The notes: generated by a model from the sequence alone, not told the origin. Shown: positions 11,878-23,335, counted from the stretch's first letter. The stretch: DNA of 64,000 nucleotides from Chinchilla lanigera (GCF_000276665.1 NW_004955484.1:858090-922089); one strand, 5' to 3'. Translations and numbers: made by a program.

Positions 11878-12712
11878 ACAAAGATAAGCCAATACACATC
11901 AGTTATAACCATTAGTATAAATGTCCTCAATTCACCAATCAAAAGAAATAGACTGGCAACAAAATCTAACAATATGCTGTATACAAAAAACATTTAATTC
12001 AATAGGAAATTCACAGACTGAAAGTCAAAGAATGGAAAACAATACTCTATGCAACAGCAACCCAGAGAAAAGGAGTAGCAGCTATTCTCTTTCCAGACAA
12101 TGTGAACTTCAAACCAAGAATTATCAAATGAGATAAAGAAGGTCACTACACATTTGTTAGGGAAAAACTTCAAGAAGAAGAGATAGCAATCATAAATATA
12201 TATGCACCAAATATGGGAGCACCCAACTATACAAGACAAATATTAATAGACATGAAAAATCAAATAAGCAATAACAAAGTCATTACAGAGGACCTCAACA
12301 CCCCATTGTCACAAAAAGATAGATCAACTAGACAAAAAATCAGCAAAGAAATATCAGAGCTGAACCAAACTTGTGAACAAATGCATTTAGTAGACCTTGT
12401 CAGAGTGTTCCACTCAACATCAGAATACACATTCTTCTAAGCTGCCCATGAGAAATTCTCTAAAATAGGCTTTAAACTAGCCCATAGAACATGCTTAAGT
12501 AAATGCAAAGCAATTTAAATTATCCCGTCCATATTATTTGACCACACTGCAATGAAATTGCAAATTATTGACAAAAGTCACAAAAACTTCATAAACACAT
12601 GAAAATTAAACAACAACCTCCTGAACAACCAACAGGTCAAAGATGAAATTAAAGAAGAAATTAAACAATCTTTACATGAAAAACAAGGAGCAAATCCAAA
12701 CTGTAGAAAGAC
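11878..12712 (+). pseudogene. LINE-1 ORF2 relic, endonuclease part
   Basis: Just after ORF1, the text includes NVLNSPIKRNRL in one frame, and an open piece at 12213-12440 reads GAPNYTRQILIDMKNQISNN, then EDLNTPLSQKDRSTRQKISK. In LINE-1 ORF2 the equivalent segment has GDFNTPLS, which contributes catalytic residues of the AP-type endonuclease; here the G-D is replaced by E-D. Frameshifts and stops are frequent and the reverse transcriptase is absent. Confidence 0.82.
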
Positions 12713-13285
12713 AACTTCTCATACCTGTGAAAATGACTATTATTAAAAAAAGAAAAGCAGCAAGTTCTGGAAAGGGTGGAAAGAAAATGTATTAATGCAG
12801 CCACTATGGATTGTCAGAGAGATAACTGTACATCACATTTATTGCCACAGTTATCACAATAGCAAAGAAATCAAACTACATTCATTTCAACAGATGAAAA
12901 AAAACTGTGGAATACATACACAACAGAATATTATTCAGCCATAAAAAAGGATGATGTTCTACCATTTGTAGCAAAATGTATAGAATGGAGGATTTTAGGT
13001 TAAGTGAAATAAGTCAGACACAGAAAGTCAAATACTGCATGTTTTCTCCATATGTGGTTGCTAAAAAAATTGATCTCAATATAAGATGGTGATTACTAGG
13101 CATGGAAAGAGTAGGGGTTGGGTAAAGGGACATTAGGTACCAGATATCAAAACACAGTTGGATAGACACAATAAAATCTAATGTTTTATAGCACAGTGGG
13201 GTAACTATAGCTCACAATAACATTGTATATTGTATGAATAATTAGAAAAGAAGAGCTGAAATTTTCTTCAAATATAATAATGATT

Positions 13286-13373
13286 GGGTCAGGGACATAG
13301 CACAGCAGCACAGTCCCTGCCTGGCAAGTGTGAGGTCATGAGTTCGATTCCTGGTACCAAAAAAATAAAATAA
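13286..13373 (+). repeat. ID-type SINE (tRNA-derived)
   Basis: The order GGGACATAGCACAGCAGCAC, CTGCCTGGCAAG, GTTCGATTCCTGGTACC and an A-rich tail follows the ID family; GTTCGATTCC is the tRNA B box. It is flanked by a 10-bp direct repeat AATAATGATT at 13276-13285 and 13374-13383. It interrupts the LINE-1 3' UTR. Confidence 0.9.
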
Positions 13374-13709
13374 AATAATGATTAGAAGTTGGAAATGCTA
13401 GTTACCTGAATTTGATCAGTACATACTATGTATATGTATTGAGATATCATACTATGCATCATAAATATGCACAATTATTACATGTTACTAAAAAAATGTA
13501 ACATTTAGTGAGAAGAAAATGCAAACTAATTTAATCATTACACACTGTAATATATAGCAACTATATATTAGTGTAGTGTGTGTGAAAGTGCTTACTACTT
13601 CTATATTACACACTATACATATAGCAAACTATCATACTTTAACCCATACATTTGTGTTATTGAAATAATTAATTTTTAAAAGACAAACAGATGACATAAC
13701 CCCTGCTTC

Positions 13710-13870
13710 ACACTTAGAAGTTGTAAGTGATTCATGGTCTTATCATCTACCCCTCATAACAAATGTGAGTAGTAGTTTTTACTGTACCCATTTTCTAGAC
13801 CAAGCACATAGCACAATTAAGAAAATCATCCCTGCCATGTCAAAAAACATGAGCCTAGGAACAAAAGCAA
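13710..13870 (+). repeat. possible MIR SINE fragment
   Basis: CCCTCATAACAAATGTGAGT, then GTACCCATTTTCTAGACC, resembles the MIR core and 3' part (CTCACAACAACCC then CCCATTTTACAGAT). Strongly diverged. Confidence 0.45.
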
Positions 13871-14317
13871 TAGCTAGTAACTTTTAAACTCATGATTGTT
13901 CCATTAGTTTGGTTAATATTGAAGTATTGGTTAATATGATTAATACTGGAATCAACAAGGCAAAAATTGAGAATAATACACAGAGCTGAAGATGGAGCTA
14001 AGTGGTACCTAGAAATAGTGTGGAAATAGATTGGACTGGGACTGACAAGTTTGAGGGGGGGGGAGAAAGCAAGCTTGATGATTCCTGGGTTGTGGGTGAG
14101 TAGCCCAGGTCATATTTGTCTTATACCAGGTAGAGAAGAAAATAGCAGATAAAACTGAAGACAAGAAGGAAAGATTGCTCTCCTTCAAAGAAGCTCAACA
14201 GAAGCTGAAAAAGAATTGGAGGGGAGTGAAGGGGTGGGTGGAGGAACTTTTGTTTAAATGAGAGAAAATCCTAACTGCCTGGAGAGACTGAAATTGGTAA
14301 ATCACAAGTGTAGAGTG
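13871..14317. other. unassigned sequence
   Basis: No confident feature. A run of nine or more G occurs near 14053-14063. Confidence 0.5.
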
Positions 14318-14695
14318 ATATAGTTGGGATGTGCAATATCCACCAAAATACCATGTATTAAAGGCTTGGCTCACATTCTGAGGCACTGTTAAGAGGTGGT
14401 GAAATCTTTAAGGGGCAAAGATTTGTGGGAGGTTTTAGGTCATTGCATATGTGCTCTGGAAGGGGAGTGTAGGACTCTGGTCTCTTGCTCTAGCTCTTTT
14501 TCATCCCAGCCATGAGGTCAATGGTTTTGCCATGCATTACCATTATGATGTGCTGCCTTGCCACATGCAAAAAGCAACAGGATCAACCAATCATGGGTTG
14601 AAACCTCCAAAGCCATGAGCCAAAATAAACCTTTTCTCTTTATAAGTTGATTATCCCAACTACTTGTTACAGTAAAGGAAAGCTGACTAATGGAA
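14318..14695 (+). repeat. MaLR-type LTR (ERVL-MaLR, MT/ORR1/MST-like)
   Basis: The block has the MaLR LTR layout: start GATATAGTTGGGATGTG, middle GTTAAGAGGTGGTGAAATCT with GGGAGGTTTTAGGTCATTGC, GGAAGGGGAGTGTAGGACTC, a GCCATGAG word, GAAACCTCCAAAGCCATGAG followed by CCAAAATAAACCTTTTCTC (polyadenylation signal), and an end with GCTGACTAATGG. Only the LTR is present. Confidence 0.85.
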
Positions 14696-14834
14696 AAATC
14701 AGAGTGCAAGATTTTTGGAGAAATGATAATAGATAGTGAAAGAGGGAGAGAACAGGACCTAGAGCACAAGAAAAAAGATTAATATCACACAAAAGCAAAA
14801 ACTGCTTCTTCTCCTGAGACAGAAAGTGAGAAAA

Positions 14835-14965
14835 TATGTTGCTCCTCTACTGTGCACCAAGTATTGTAGTAAGCACTTTCACACACACTACTCTATTCAT
14901 CCTTATAACAAAATGTTTCTGCTGATGTTATTATCTACATTTTTAAAATCATATGGTTGGGTAAC
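14835..14965 (+). repeat. MIR SINE
   Basis: CTACTGTGCACCAAGTATTG, then GTAAGCACTTTCACACAC, TCATCCTTATAAC and GTTATTATCTACATTTT follow the MIR core order (TACTATGTGCCAGGCACTG, TAAGCACTTTACA, AATCCTCACAAC, TATTATCCCCATTTT). Confidence 0.78.
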
Positions 14966-16034
14966 TACTGGAGTCAGTCTTTAATTCCACATTGGTTCTA
15001 AATATTTCTAGCATTAGTCTTTTAGGGAAGAATTGTAATACTAAAAGACACTTAAGTTCAAGCACCAAAATCTTATTCAGTCTTACCTTGAACAATGGAC
15101 TCAAAACTATAGCACACCAGTTTCTCAAATGCAAACAATAATATGAATTAAGTTTTCATCATGTTGAAATAAATTCTTACATGAAGAGAGACCATATGTT
15201 TTGCTCATAAAATTATTTTCTAATAATTTGCTCATTCACAAGCTATAATTGGCCTCATTTGTAGTGAAACAAACTCCAAATATATGAATTCAGATTACTG
15301 TTGTTATTTTCACCACAAAATCTTACAAATTATTGTTGTAAAAGACTAAAAGTTTGGTGTTGAACACAATTTAGACTGTTATATCCATTGTTCAGAATTT
15401 GAATAACAAGCATACTAAAGATTTATTTTATTTAATCTGCAATTTTACCACCAAAAATTACTAAAAATATTTTTAACTATGAAATTATTATTTTGTTAAA
15501 AACTTTTAATCTTTCATAATTAGTGAGTGTATGTGTATGCCTATGTTTTTGCTGGATTTAATATTTACCCAGTTTTTAACCCATGGAACTCCCTTCACGA
15601 GCATATTTGGAAGAGACCCTATCAAAATTTGCATGAGCATTCATTATTAGTGAAATCAATAAGAACATATTTCTTAACTTTTCCAAAATCTCTACAACTA
15701 AACATTGTATGTACCAGCAAGCAGAAGCCTCTACAGACTAGCATCATCTAAAGCAAATCTTAAAAGATGAGGTTAGGGCAACAAATGGGTAATGAACCAT
15801 GCAGGACTTGCTTTGAGAGACATCCAGTTTGAAAAGAGCATTGTCAAACTGACAGAGCATTTGTCTCGGTAAATATTCTTCTTCATTCTTAAGCCATTCA
15901 AGCGTAAGAAGTCGAACAGACAACAATCCAAAAGTCTCTAAAGAATATTGTAGCACACAACCTGAAAAACTTTTGATCTATCTGCTCCTTGTGAGAGATA
16001 GAAACTGAAGAGATGGGGTTAAAAATAAGAAAAA
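14966..16034. other. unassigned AT-rich sequence
   Basis: No repeat or exon recognised. Short frames at 14949-15134, 15527-15751 and 15744-15956 are without recognisable domains. Confidence 0.5.
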
Positions 16035-16150
16035 GGAGGCAGGCATTGTGGCACAAGCATGTAATCCTAGGAGGATGAGGCAGGAGGATTTCAAGTTGGG
16101 CCCAGACTGTGCAATTAACAACTTAGTGAAACACTGTCTCCAAATAAAAA
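16035..16150 (+). repeat. B1-type SINE, diverged
   Basis: GGCAGGCATTGTGGCACAAG, CATGTAATCCTAG, GAGGCAGGAGGATTTCAAGT and ACACTGTCTCC follow the B1 consensus with several changes, ending in an A-rich tail. Confidence 0.75.
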
Positions 16151-16803
16151 CATTAATGCTAGAGAAGCTGCAGGAGAAAAGGAACCCTTCTACATTTTGG
16201 TGGGAATGTAAACTAGTAAAACCACTAAACTCCAGTATGGAGTTTCCTCAAAAGCTAAAACTAGAAATTCCATTTGACCCAGCTATTCCACTTTTAGATA
16301 TCTTCTAAAAAGAGTTAAAGGCATCATTTACAATGATGCATGCATACCTGTTTAGAGCAGTACAATTCATAATAGGTAAATCTTGAAATAGCCTATGTCT
16401 GTGAACAGAACAATGGGTTAAAAAAAACTAGAGTATTTACACACAATGTAGTACTACTCTGCCATACAGAAAGATAAACTTGAGTCATTTGTAGGAAAAT
16501 AGATGCACATTGAGGCCATAATGTTAAGTGAAATAAATCAGACAAAAAAGATTAAATATTGCATGGTTTATCATATATGAGAAATCCATAATATAAAGAA
16601 AGATCAAACTAAAAGAGATATAGTAGGAAATACAGAGAGATCTTTCTCAAGTGGGAGAAGTATCTAGAGACAAAGAAAAGGGAAAGAAGGGGAGGGGAAA
16701 GGGATGGAAAAAGGAGTGAAGATGTGTTATGTACTTATACTAACTCCACATAAAATATTTAAACATTATGTACTACAAGCATACACTAATAAAAACAATT
16801 TTT
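16151..16803 (+). mobile_element. LINE-1 3' end (ORF2 C-terminus and 3' UTR)
   Basis: CATTTTGGTGGGAATGTAAA, CTAGTAAAACCAC, AAATTCCATTTGACCCAGC and GTACTACTCTGCCATACAG are the familiar C-terminal ORF2 and 3' UTR text of LINE-1. A G/A-rich stretch (16670-16720) and an AATAAAAACAATTTTTTA tail follow. A B1 sits directly upstream. Confidence 0.88.
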
Positions 16804-16807
16804 TAAC

Positions 16808-16880
16808 AGAGTGGAGAGATAGCTCAGTGCAAAGGCCCTAGGTCCAATGCCACAAAAATATAAAAAGAGAGAGAAGTCTC
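16808..16880 (+). repeat. possible truncated ID-type SINE
   Basis: GAGAGATAGCTCAGTGCAAA resembles the ID A-box region, then the text jumps to GCCCTAGGTCCAATGCCAC and an A-rich tail. The middle of the element is missing, so the call is weak. Confidence 0.4.
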
Positions 16881-17401
16881 CCTTTTCATTATGATGTGTG
16901 AGTCTGTAGCAGAATGATTTTTAAGAAAATCTTGAAAAGATTAATAAAACATCTTTACTGAAGATATTAGAGAACTACCAAGGCATCCAGTATTCAAGGA
17001 ACCATGTAGCTGAGAGACAGAAAGCCCAGAAAAATGAATTCAATATCCGGAGTCATTTTCCTCTCAAATATTTGATGATTTAAAGAAAAAAAGAATAAAA
17101 TTTTAATAGCCAAAATTAAGAGGATAACTTTCTTATTAAAACATGAAATAGGTATTATGTGAATTATGGACTAATCCATCATGAACATAGTCACAAAACT
17201 GATTTCAGTAAAATGTAAAAATATATACAAATGATAATATACCATAATCAGGTTAAATTTATTCCAGGAATGCAGAAGTTGTTCCTGCATTAGAAAAACC
17301 AAATAATATAATTTATAAGCCTGAGGAATAAAAGAAAAAACATAATCTTTGCAATAGGTATCAGAAAGCCACTTGAAATGCATTACGGAAACTTTCAGAT
17401 G

Positions 17402-17543
17402 ACAGGCATAGTGCCTCACACCTGTAATCTCAGCACTTCAGAAGCTAAAGTAGGAGGACTGCTACGAGTTCAAGGACAGCCTTTGCTTCATAGTGAATTC
17501 AAAGCCAGCTTTAATTACCTACTGAGACTCTGTCTCAAAAAAC
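17402..17543 (+). repeat. B1-type SINE
   Basis: ACAGGCATAGTGCCTCACAC, CTGTAATCTCAGCACTTC, GAGTTCAAGGACAGCC and CTGAGACTCTGTCTCAAAAA. It interrupts the L1M at the position where ORF2 text stops and then resumes. Confidence 0.9.
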
Positions 17544-18323
17544 CATTCTAGCAAACTAAAAGTGGAATAATACTACTTTAATTTGATAGTGTTACTTTGA
17601 TAACTACCATCATAGTTAATGGTAAAATATTGAAATCTTACCTCCTAAAAGCAGGGACATGAAAGGTATGCAGTAGTATAACATTTGAGTGTTATGTACA
17701 TATATCATCGCCACATAAGAAGTCTAAATATTATTTACTACAAACATGGATTAACAAAAATTAATTTGTTATTAATATCTAAATGGCAATAAGAAATAAA
17801 TTACATCATAATTTAGGTCCCAGGCTATGCATTAAGTAAAAGAACTACCAAATTAAAGGAAATGGAAAAATAAATAAACCTCTGATTAATCACAGACAAT
17901 AATTACTTATCTGACAAATCCAAACATAGTCCATGGAAAAGCTCTTAGAATTTAGTGAATCTAGCAATATTACCCAGTTAAGACAGTATGTAAATGCTTC
18001 ATTGTTATATACCAAAAAGAAGTCGCAATGCATGTTTAATCAATAATTATTAAAAGTATAAAGAATACTTAGGAATTAGACAAATCAAAAATGTACAACA
18101 CCACAGAAAACTGAAGATGCTGTTGAGAGAAAATATTAAAAATCTAAACAAACAACACACATGCCTGTGAATTTCAAAACAAAATACTATAAAGATAACA
18201 TTTCCTTCTAAACTGATATATGCATGCAATATGATACATAAGGAAATCCCAGCTGAATTTTTATATAGAGAAAATTGAAAAGCTTACAGTAAAACATATA
18301 TGTAAATATATAAGCCCACAAAA

Positions 18324-18467
18324 CTCCAAAACAATTTTTTTGTTTCTTTGGTTGGTTTGTTTGGGTTTTTTTTTTTCCTGGTACTGGAAATTGAACTCAT
18401 GACCTCGTGCTTGCCAGGCAGGCACTGTGCCGCTGAGCCAAATCCCCAACCCCTCCAAAACAATTTT
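18324..18467 (-). repeat. ID-type SINE with 15-bp target duplication
   Basis: Reverse ID body at 18339-18452, with T-rich tail on the left and GGTACTGG, TTGAACTCATGACC, CTTGCCAGGCAGGCAC and GAGCCAAATCCCCAACCCC. Perfect direct repeats CTCCAAAACAATTTT flank it at 18324-18338 and 18453-18467. The target is the old L1M, whose ORF2 text reads across the two flanks. Confidence 0.95.
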
Positions 18468-18889
18468 GAACATAAAGTTGAAGGATTCACACTATTAGGA
18501 ATTAAGATTTTCATTACAAAACCACAGTAATTAAGATAACGTGGTACAAAACAAGATAGAAAAAATATTCCAATTAAACAAAACAGAGTCCAAACACAGA
18601 CAATGATAAGGACAGGTGGATTTTAACAAAAGTCAAACTTAGGAAAATGTCAAAAAGAATGGTCTTCTCAATAAAAGTGCTGCTTCACAGATTTCAAGGT
18701 GGAAAAAATGATTCTTGACTGTCACATAATAGACAAAAATCACTTGGAAATTTTTGAGAATGTAAATAATACAGGAAAAAACTAACAAAAATTTTATAAT
18801 AGTACATAGGAAAAATATGAGTGAGCTTGGTGAAACAAAGAGAAATGGAGGAGCCATTCCCCCAAAAAATACCACAAATGATTATCAAG

Positions 18890-18960
18890 AATGTTTATAC
18901 ACACAGACAGACACACACAAATATAGTATATACACATATATATGTATATATATGCAACAG
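18890..18960. repeat. CA/TA-rich low-complexity tract
   Basis: Mixed ACAC and TATA dinucleotide sequence inside the L1M relic. Confidence 0.75.
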
Positions 18961-19255
18961 AAAAAGACAGAGAACATAGTAGAAAAATGAAAGTGCATTT
19001 TATCAGAAAAGGATACCCAAATGGCATATAAACAGATATTAAACCTCATCAGCCATCAAGAAAAACATTTAACATGCTTAATACATTGGTAAGAATGTAG
19101 AGGAACTGGAACTACCACACACTAATGGAAGGATTATTAATTAGCACAACCACACTGGAACACTTTATGGTAATACCAAATCAACTGAAATGATTATATA
19201 GTTGGATCGAATTAATGAGTAATATTGTAAATATTGTGAGCCATTTTTCTTACTA

Positions 19256-20984
19256 GAAAATAAACAAGAAAAGAATGAGGGATAATCTTGAATCATTGTA
19301 CATGAATTAGAAGCAAAAGAAAGATCTTATGGTTTTAGCAGGTTCCACTAAAATTGTCAAGGTTAATGCTACCCTTGTCCTATCCTCAGTCCCAGTTTCT
19401 AAATGCCATTTTCCACTGGAAAGTAAATGAGGTTCCTTGGAAAAATCATGGAGTCACTACCACGTGAGTCCAGAATATCTTGCATCATCAGAAAATAAGA
19501 CAAATCCCCCCAAATGATGGAGAGATGTTCAAGGACATAGAAAAATCCTGAAGCATATTTCACTGGCCAGATCTTGGATAGTTTGAATATCAAATAAAAG
19601 TGACAGATTGTTATAACACATAGACTTAGTAAGAATCCATTAATCTATTCTGAGAAGAGCAAATAGATACCAAGCAACAGAGGAAAAAGGAAAAACTCTT
19701 TCGCACAAGGTAATTCCAACAACAAATCTAGAAGAACTAATAGAGTTAGAACATCACCATTTATAACCAACATAGTAAAAACTGATTGAGGCATGAATCG
19801 TGAACAGATGCTAAATTTAAGTTGAAGGAAGGTTTTAATGGAAAGGAAGATGTTTAAATTACCAAATAAAATAAGCTTATAGTGGATAAAATAAATATCT
19901 GAGAAATCAAACTTAACATCACAAAAAGACGCAAAGCCTCAACAAAAAGAAACATTGTGTGCTTCCAGATGTAATTGCTATAGTGCTATATAGTATTGAA
20001 GCCCAAAATGCATAGCTTGGATCCATTCCTGAAGCAGCATCAGGGAAACACAAATAGAAGAACATTCTCTGACAATCTGGCCTGTATTCTTCATCAAAGA
20101 CACAGGTAAGATATGGAGAAGTTCACTGAAATCCAAGTCATTCAAAGAGCACAATCCCTGATGAGGCCATAGGAAACAACCAGAGTATATAGCAGGTCAG
20201 CAGCAGTGCAGTAACTGCTAGAAGCTCTTCCCCTGTGCCTGCATGAATGTAGTGTGGGTCCCAGGTTTGTTATCTGTGAGTGAATCAGCCTAAGGCAAAT
20301 CATTAAACACCTATGAAACTTATCTCTTTTGTTAAATAAAGAAAACTGAATCCACAAGAATGAATTTTTGCAAGATTTAATATTATAATCTATGTAAGTT
20401 GTATTTTTCCCTAGGTACAATGTTTCAGTATTTGCTAATTGTGTGTTTACTGGGACTTTATAGAACATAATTATCAGGAACAATGAGAATTGATGATAGG
20501 TAAATTACTTGGGTTATAACGCAAAATATAACATAAACATCAGGTGTCAGCACTATTATAAATGTTGGATGTGTAAATAAATGGAGAACAAGAGAAAAAT
20601 TTCCTGTGCAGAAAAATTACAGATAATTTATATGAATACTGTGCCCTCAGAGAGGTATAGCAAAACTCTCCACTTTTTATATATGGGCAGTGTAGAGTGA
20701 TTTCCTTGCAAAAAGCTTAGTATGGAAAGAGGAAGAGTTAAAGAAAACTGGCAAACACTACTTCAGCCAGGTGACCAAAGTAAGCAGCAAAGTGACAAGC
20801 CACGTTATACTATGCACCTTTGGTAAGATGTAATGGAAACAGGACTTTACCTCTGGGATTAACCACCCAAAAACCATAACTTTGGTCCAATTTTCATAAA
20901 GATATCAGACAAATCCCAGTTGAGAGACATTCTACAAGATGCCTGCCCAATTCATCTCAAAAACACAAAGTCTTTGAGGCAGTT
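19256..20984. other. unassigned sequence
   Basis: About 1.7 kb that I cannot assign. It is not the text of the LINE-1, LTR or SINE families seen elsewhere in the window, apart from the L1M boundary on the left. The 113-codon minus frame at 20142-20483 has no recognisable domain. Confidence 0.45.
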
Positions 20985-21522
20985 AGGCTTAATTGTGTCA
21001 ACGTGATTGGCATGGGAGCTGCCTGGGGAAGCGTAAAGCACACTTCTCTGTGGGTCAGGTGGGTCACAGGGGCATGACTTTGGTGTGTATTTGTTCCCTG
21101 GCCCCTTGTTCTCTGGTGCTGTTCCCCTGCTGTTCTTCTGGGCCACCATGAACTAAGCACCTTTGCTCCATAAGGCCATTCTGTCATGACATTTCTTCCT
21201 TGGAGCCAGCTGAAAGGAGCTGAATACCCTGAAATGATGACAGAAATTAAATTTCTACTTTTCATTTATTTTTACTTTAATGTAATAAATGTAGATATTA
21301 GTAAATATAAAAAACACTCTTCTTGCTTCTAGGAAAAATTATCCAAAATTTTGTAACAATAATTACAAAATAAAAATAGTTACTACACTGTATAACATAA
21401 TCTTGAAATAATGGCCAAAATGTTACTCAGAGTACAAGTCACAGACAAAAAAAAAATTAAATTTCTCCTTCTTGAAGTTGTGTTTGTTGGGTATTGTGTC
21501 CCAGAAATAGGAAAACTGACTA
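20985..21522 (+). repeat. MaLR-type LTR split by a LINE-1 fragment
   Basis: The left part (20985-21256) begins TTAATTGTGTCAACGTGATT and includes GCCACCATGAACTAAGC. The right part (21467-21522) reads CTTCTTGAAGTTGTGTTTGT, GGGTATTGTGTCCCAG and GGAAAACTGACTAATGCAG, a typical MaLR LTR end. The reverse-complemented LTR at 49.18-49.59 kb has the same start and end text uninterrupted, supporting a single LTR broken by the insertion at 21257-21453. Confidence 0.78.
21244..21466 (-). mobile_element. short LINE-1 3' UTR insertion inside a MaLR LTR
   Basis: A 197-bp insert (21257-21453) flanked by direct repeats AAATTAAATTTCT at 21244-21256 and 21454-21466. The right half (CATAATCTTGAAATAATGG, then GTTACTCAGAGTACAAGTC) resembles the reverse LINE-1 3' UTR at 26.83-26.88 kb. 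The left end is T-rich, as expected for the tail of a reverse insertion. It is a 5'-truncated copy. Confidence 0.65.
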
Positions 21523-21539
21523 ATGCAGTCATCTAAAAC

Positions 21540-23060
21540 GAACAAACAAAAAAGTAACAACCGAGTGGAGACAACCTACATAATGTGAAAAAATAGTTTG
21601 CCAGCTAATTCCCAAACAAAAGACTAGTATCTACATTATATAAGAAATTTTAAAAACAAGACCTTCCCAAAATAAGACCAAGTCAAAAAATGAGCAATTG
21701 AATAGACACTTCTCAGAAGTACAAATGACCAATAAGTTCATTTTTTAAATGCTCAGCATCTTTAGCCACTACAGAAATACAAATCAAAATAGTAACGAGA
21801 TTCCATCTTACTCCAGGAAGAATGGCTATCAGCATGAACTCAAAAAAAAAAGAAAATGCTAATAAGTTTGTAGGGGGGAAATGACCTTTCTACATTGTTT
21901 GTGGAAATTTAAACTAGTGGAAAGCATTATCAGTATGGAGATTCCTCAGAAAACTAAACATAGAAATTCCACTTGACCCAGATCTATTAGGTATCTTCCC
22001 AAAAGAGTTAAAAGCATCATATTACAGGTATACTTGCATATTTGTGTTTAGAGGAGCACAAATCACAATGATTGAATGTTGGAAGCAGTATAAATGTCCA
22101 TCAACAGACAACTGGATAAAGAAAATTATATGTATATATACATACACATAACATTTTATACAGATAATATTTATATAATATCTAATTATATGTTATAAAA
22201 ATATTACTCAGCCTTAAAGAAGGATAAACGAGCTACTTTTAGGAAAATAGATGAACCTTGAGAATATAATTCTAAGTGAAATAAATCACACAGAGAAAGT
22301 TAAATACCAAATAGTTTCTCTTATATGAGAAACCCCAAGTATAAATAATTTAAATTAAAGAGCAAAATAAAAGATAGATAATAAGATACAGGGAGAAGAT
22401 CTTTTACAGATGAGAAGGCGTAGTGGTTGATTGATTGTGTCAACTTCAGAAGTTTAGAAGCTTAACTAGATTGGCTCAACAATTCTACACCCTAAGGTGT
22501 AGAGGACCTGCCCTAGGGGGACTCATTGCCTGGATGATACAAAAGAGAAATGAGGAAGGACAGACAGACTTCTGCTGTTCAGAGTAGCTCCAGTCTTCAC
22601 CTTCAGCTTGGACATCATCTCCTGGTTTCTAGCATAGACTCTTCAGCTTCCACCTTGGATCCTTCAGCCTTCTGGCATAGACTCATCAGCCTTCTGTCAC
22701 AAACCCCTCAGCCTCCTGATTCAGACGTGCACAGACACTGCAGTAAACTCCACACCTTGGACTGAACACTTCAGTCTCCAGTGTACAGACACCCTCTGCA
22801 CACTTCCTCATCCAACTCTGTGGACAACCATTGTAAGCCGATCTTGTAATTTCTTATACATTTGTATATCTTGTGTTATCTGCTTCTCTAGTGAAACCCT
22901 GACTGATACAGAAGGGAATTTAGGGATAGAGGGCGAGAAGCACAAGATGAAATAAAAAAGACTAAGATCTGATAGATATATACAAACTTCCCATGATTCA
23001 TGTATTCAATATGTATTGTAAATGTGTAGTTTTAAAAAGGTACAAAGACAAGACAAAACA
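21540..23060 (+). mobile_element. LINE-1 3' end, interrupted by an LTR
   Basis: ATGAGCAATTGAATAGACAC with TTCTCAGAAGTACAAATGAC, ATTCCATCTTACTCCAGGAA, AATTCCACTTGACCCAG and ATATTACTCAGCCTTAAAG follow the end of LINE-1 ORF2 in order. The 3' UTR then runs to 22418, is interrupted by an LTR, and resumes at 22911 with GAAGGGAATTTAGGGATAG and ends near 23060. The dinucleotide-like TATATATACATACACATA near 22130 is a local AT-rich tract. Confidence 0.85.
22419..22910 (+). repeat. MaLR-type LTR inserted in LINE-1 3' UTR
   Basis: Starts near TGGTTGATTGATTGTGTCAA and ends GTGAAACCCTGACTGATACA, the typical MaLR-like start and end. The word AGAAGG lies at 22413-22418 and again at 22910-22915, and removing the block restores continuous LINE-1 3' UTR text. 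Inside are CTTCAGC-rich degenerate repeats (22605-22720). Confidence 0.7.
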
Positions 23061-23079
23061 AAACAAGAGTCTGAGAAAG

Positions 23080-23335
23080 CCCTAAGAGCTTCTCACAGTC
23101 AAGAGGAACTTAAGGAGGCATGACAACAAAATGTACTGTGGGATTGGAAATGGAATCCTGTACTGAAAAAGCACATATGGTGCTATAAAGAAATCTATAC
23201 CAAACTGAGATACAAAACTAAAGGGTCCACACTGAATGAAGTATGGTTTTAATAATAATTAATCAATATTGGCTCAGTAATTACAATAAATGTCCCATAA
23301 TATTGTAACAGAGGAAAACCAGGTGTAGGAAATAA
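23080..23335 (+). repeat. ancient L1M-type 3' UTR-like repeat
   Basis: AAGAGGAACTTAAGGAGGCA, CATGACAACAAAATGTACTG, TGGAATCCTGTACTGAAAA and a closing AATCAATATTGGCTCAGTAA resemble a widespread old mammalian repeat that I associate with L1M 3' ends. The family name is uncertain. Confidence 0.45.

Larger units (their letters stand above)
9785..13500 (+). mobile_element. LINE-1, 5' end to ORF2 endonuclease, joined to an L1M-like 3' end
   Basis: Reading left to right: tandem 90-bp units (9793-10150); unique 5' UTR to about 10.75 kb; ORF1 relic with coiled-coil and C-terminal parts (about 10.85-11.87 kb); the start of ORF2 with endonuclease-like text (about 11.88-12.71 kb); then an abrupt change to a 3' end that runs through ATTATTCAGCCATAAAAAAGG and the 3' UTR to about 13.5 kb. 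Most of the reverse transcriptase region is absent. Many stops and frameshifts make it inactive. An ID lies in the 3' UTR at 13286. Either one element lost about 4 kb internally or two elements of different age abut. Confidence 0.85.
17165..19255 (+). mobile_element. old L1M-type LINE-1, ORF2 relic
   Basis: TTTATTCCAGGAATGCAGAA (17255-17275) is the LINE-1 reverse transcriptase segment that encodes GFIPGMQ-like residues. Further right come TACAAAACCACAGTAATTAA and the ORF2 C-terminal run to GGTAAGAATGTAGAGGAAC at about 19090. Order is preserved but every frame is broken, so this is an ancient copy. A B1 (17402-17543) and an ID (18339-18452) are inserted in it. Confidence 0.75.
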
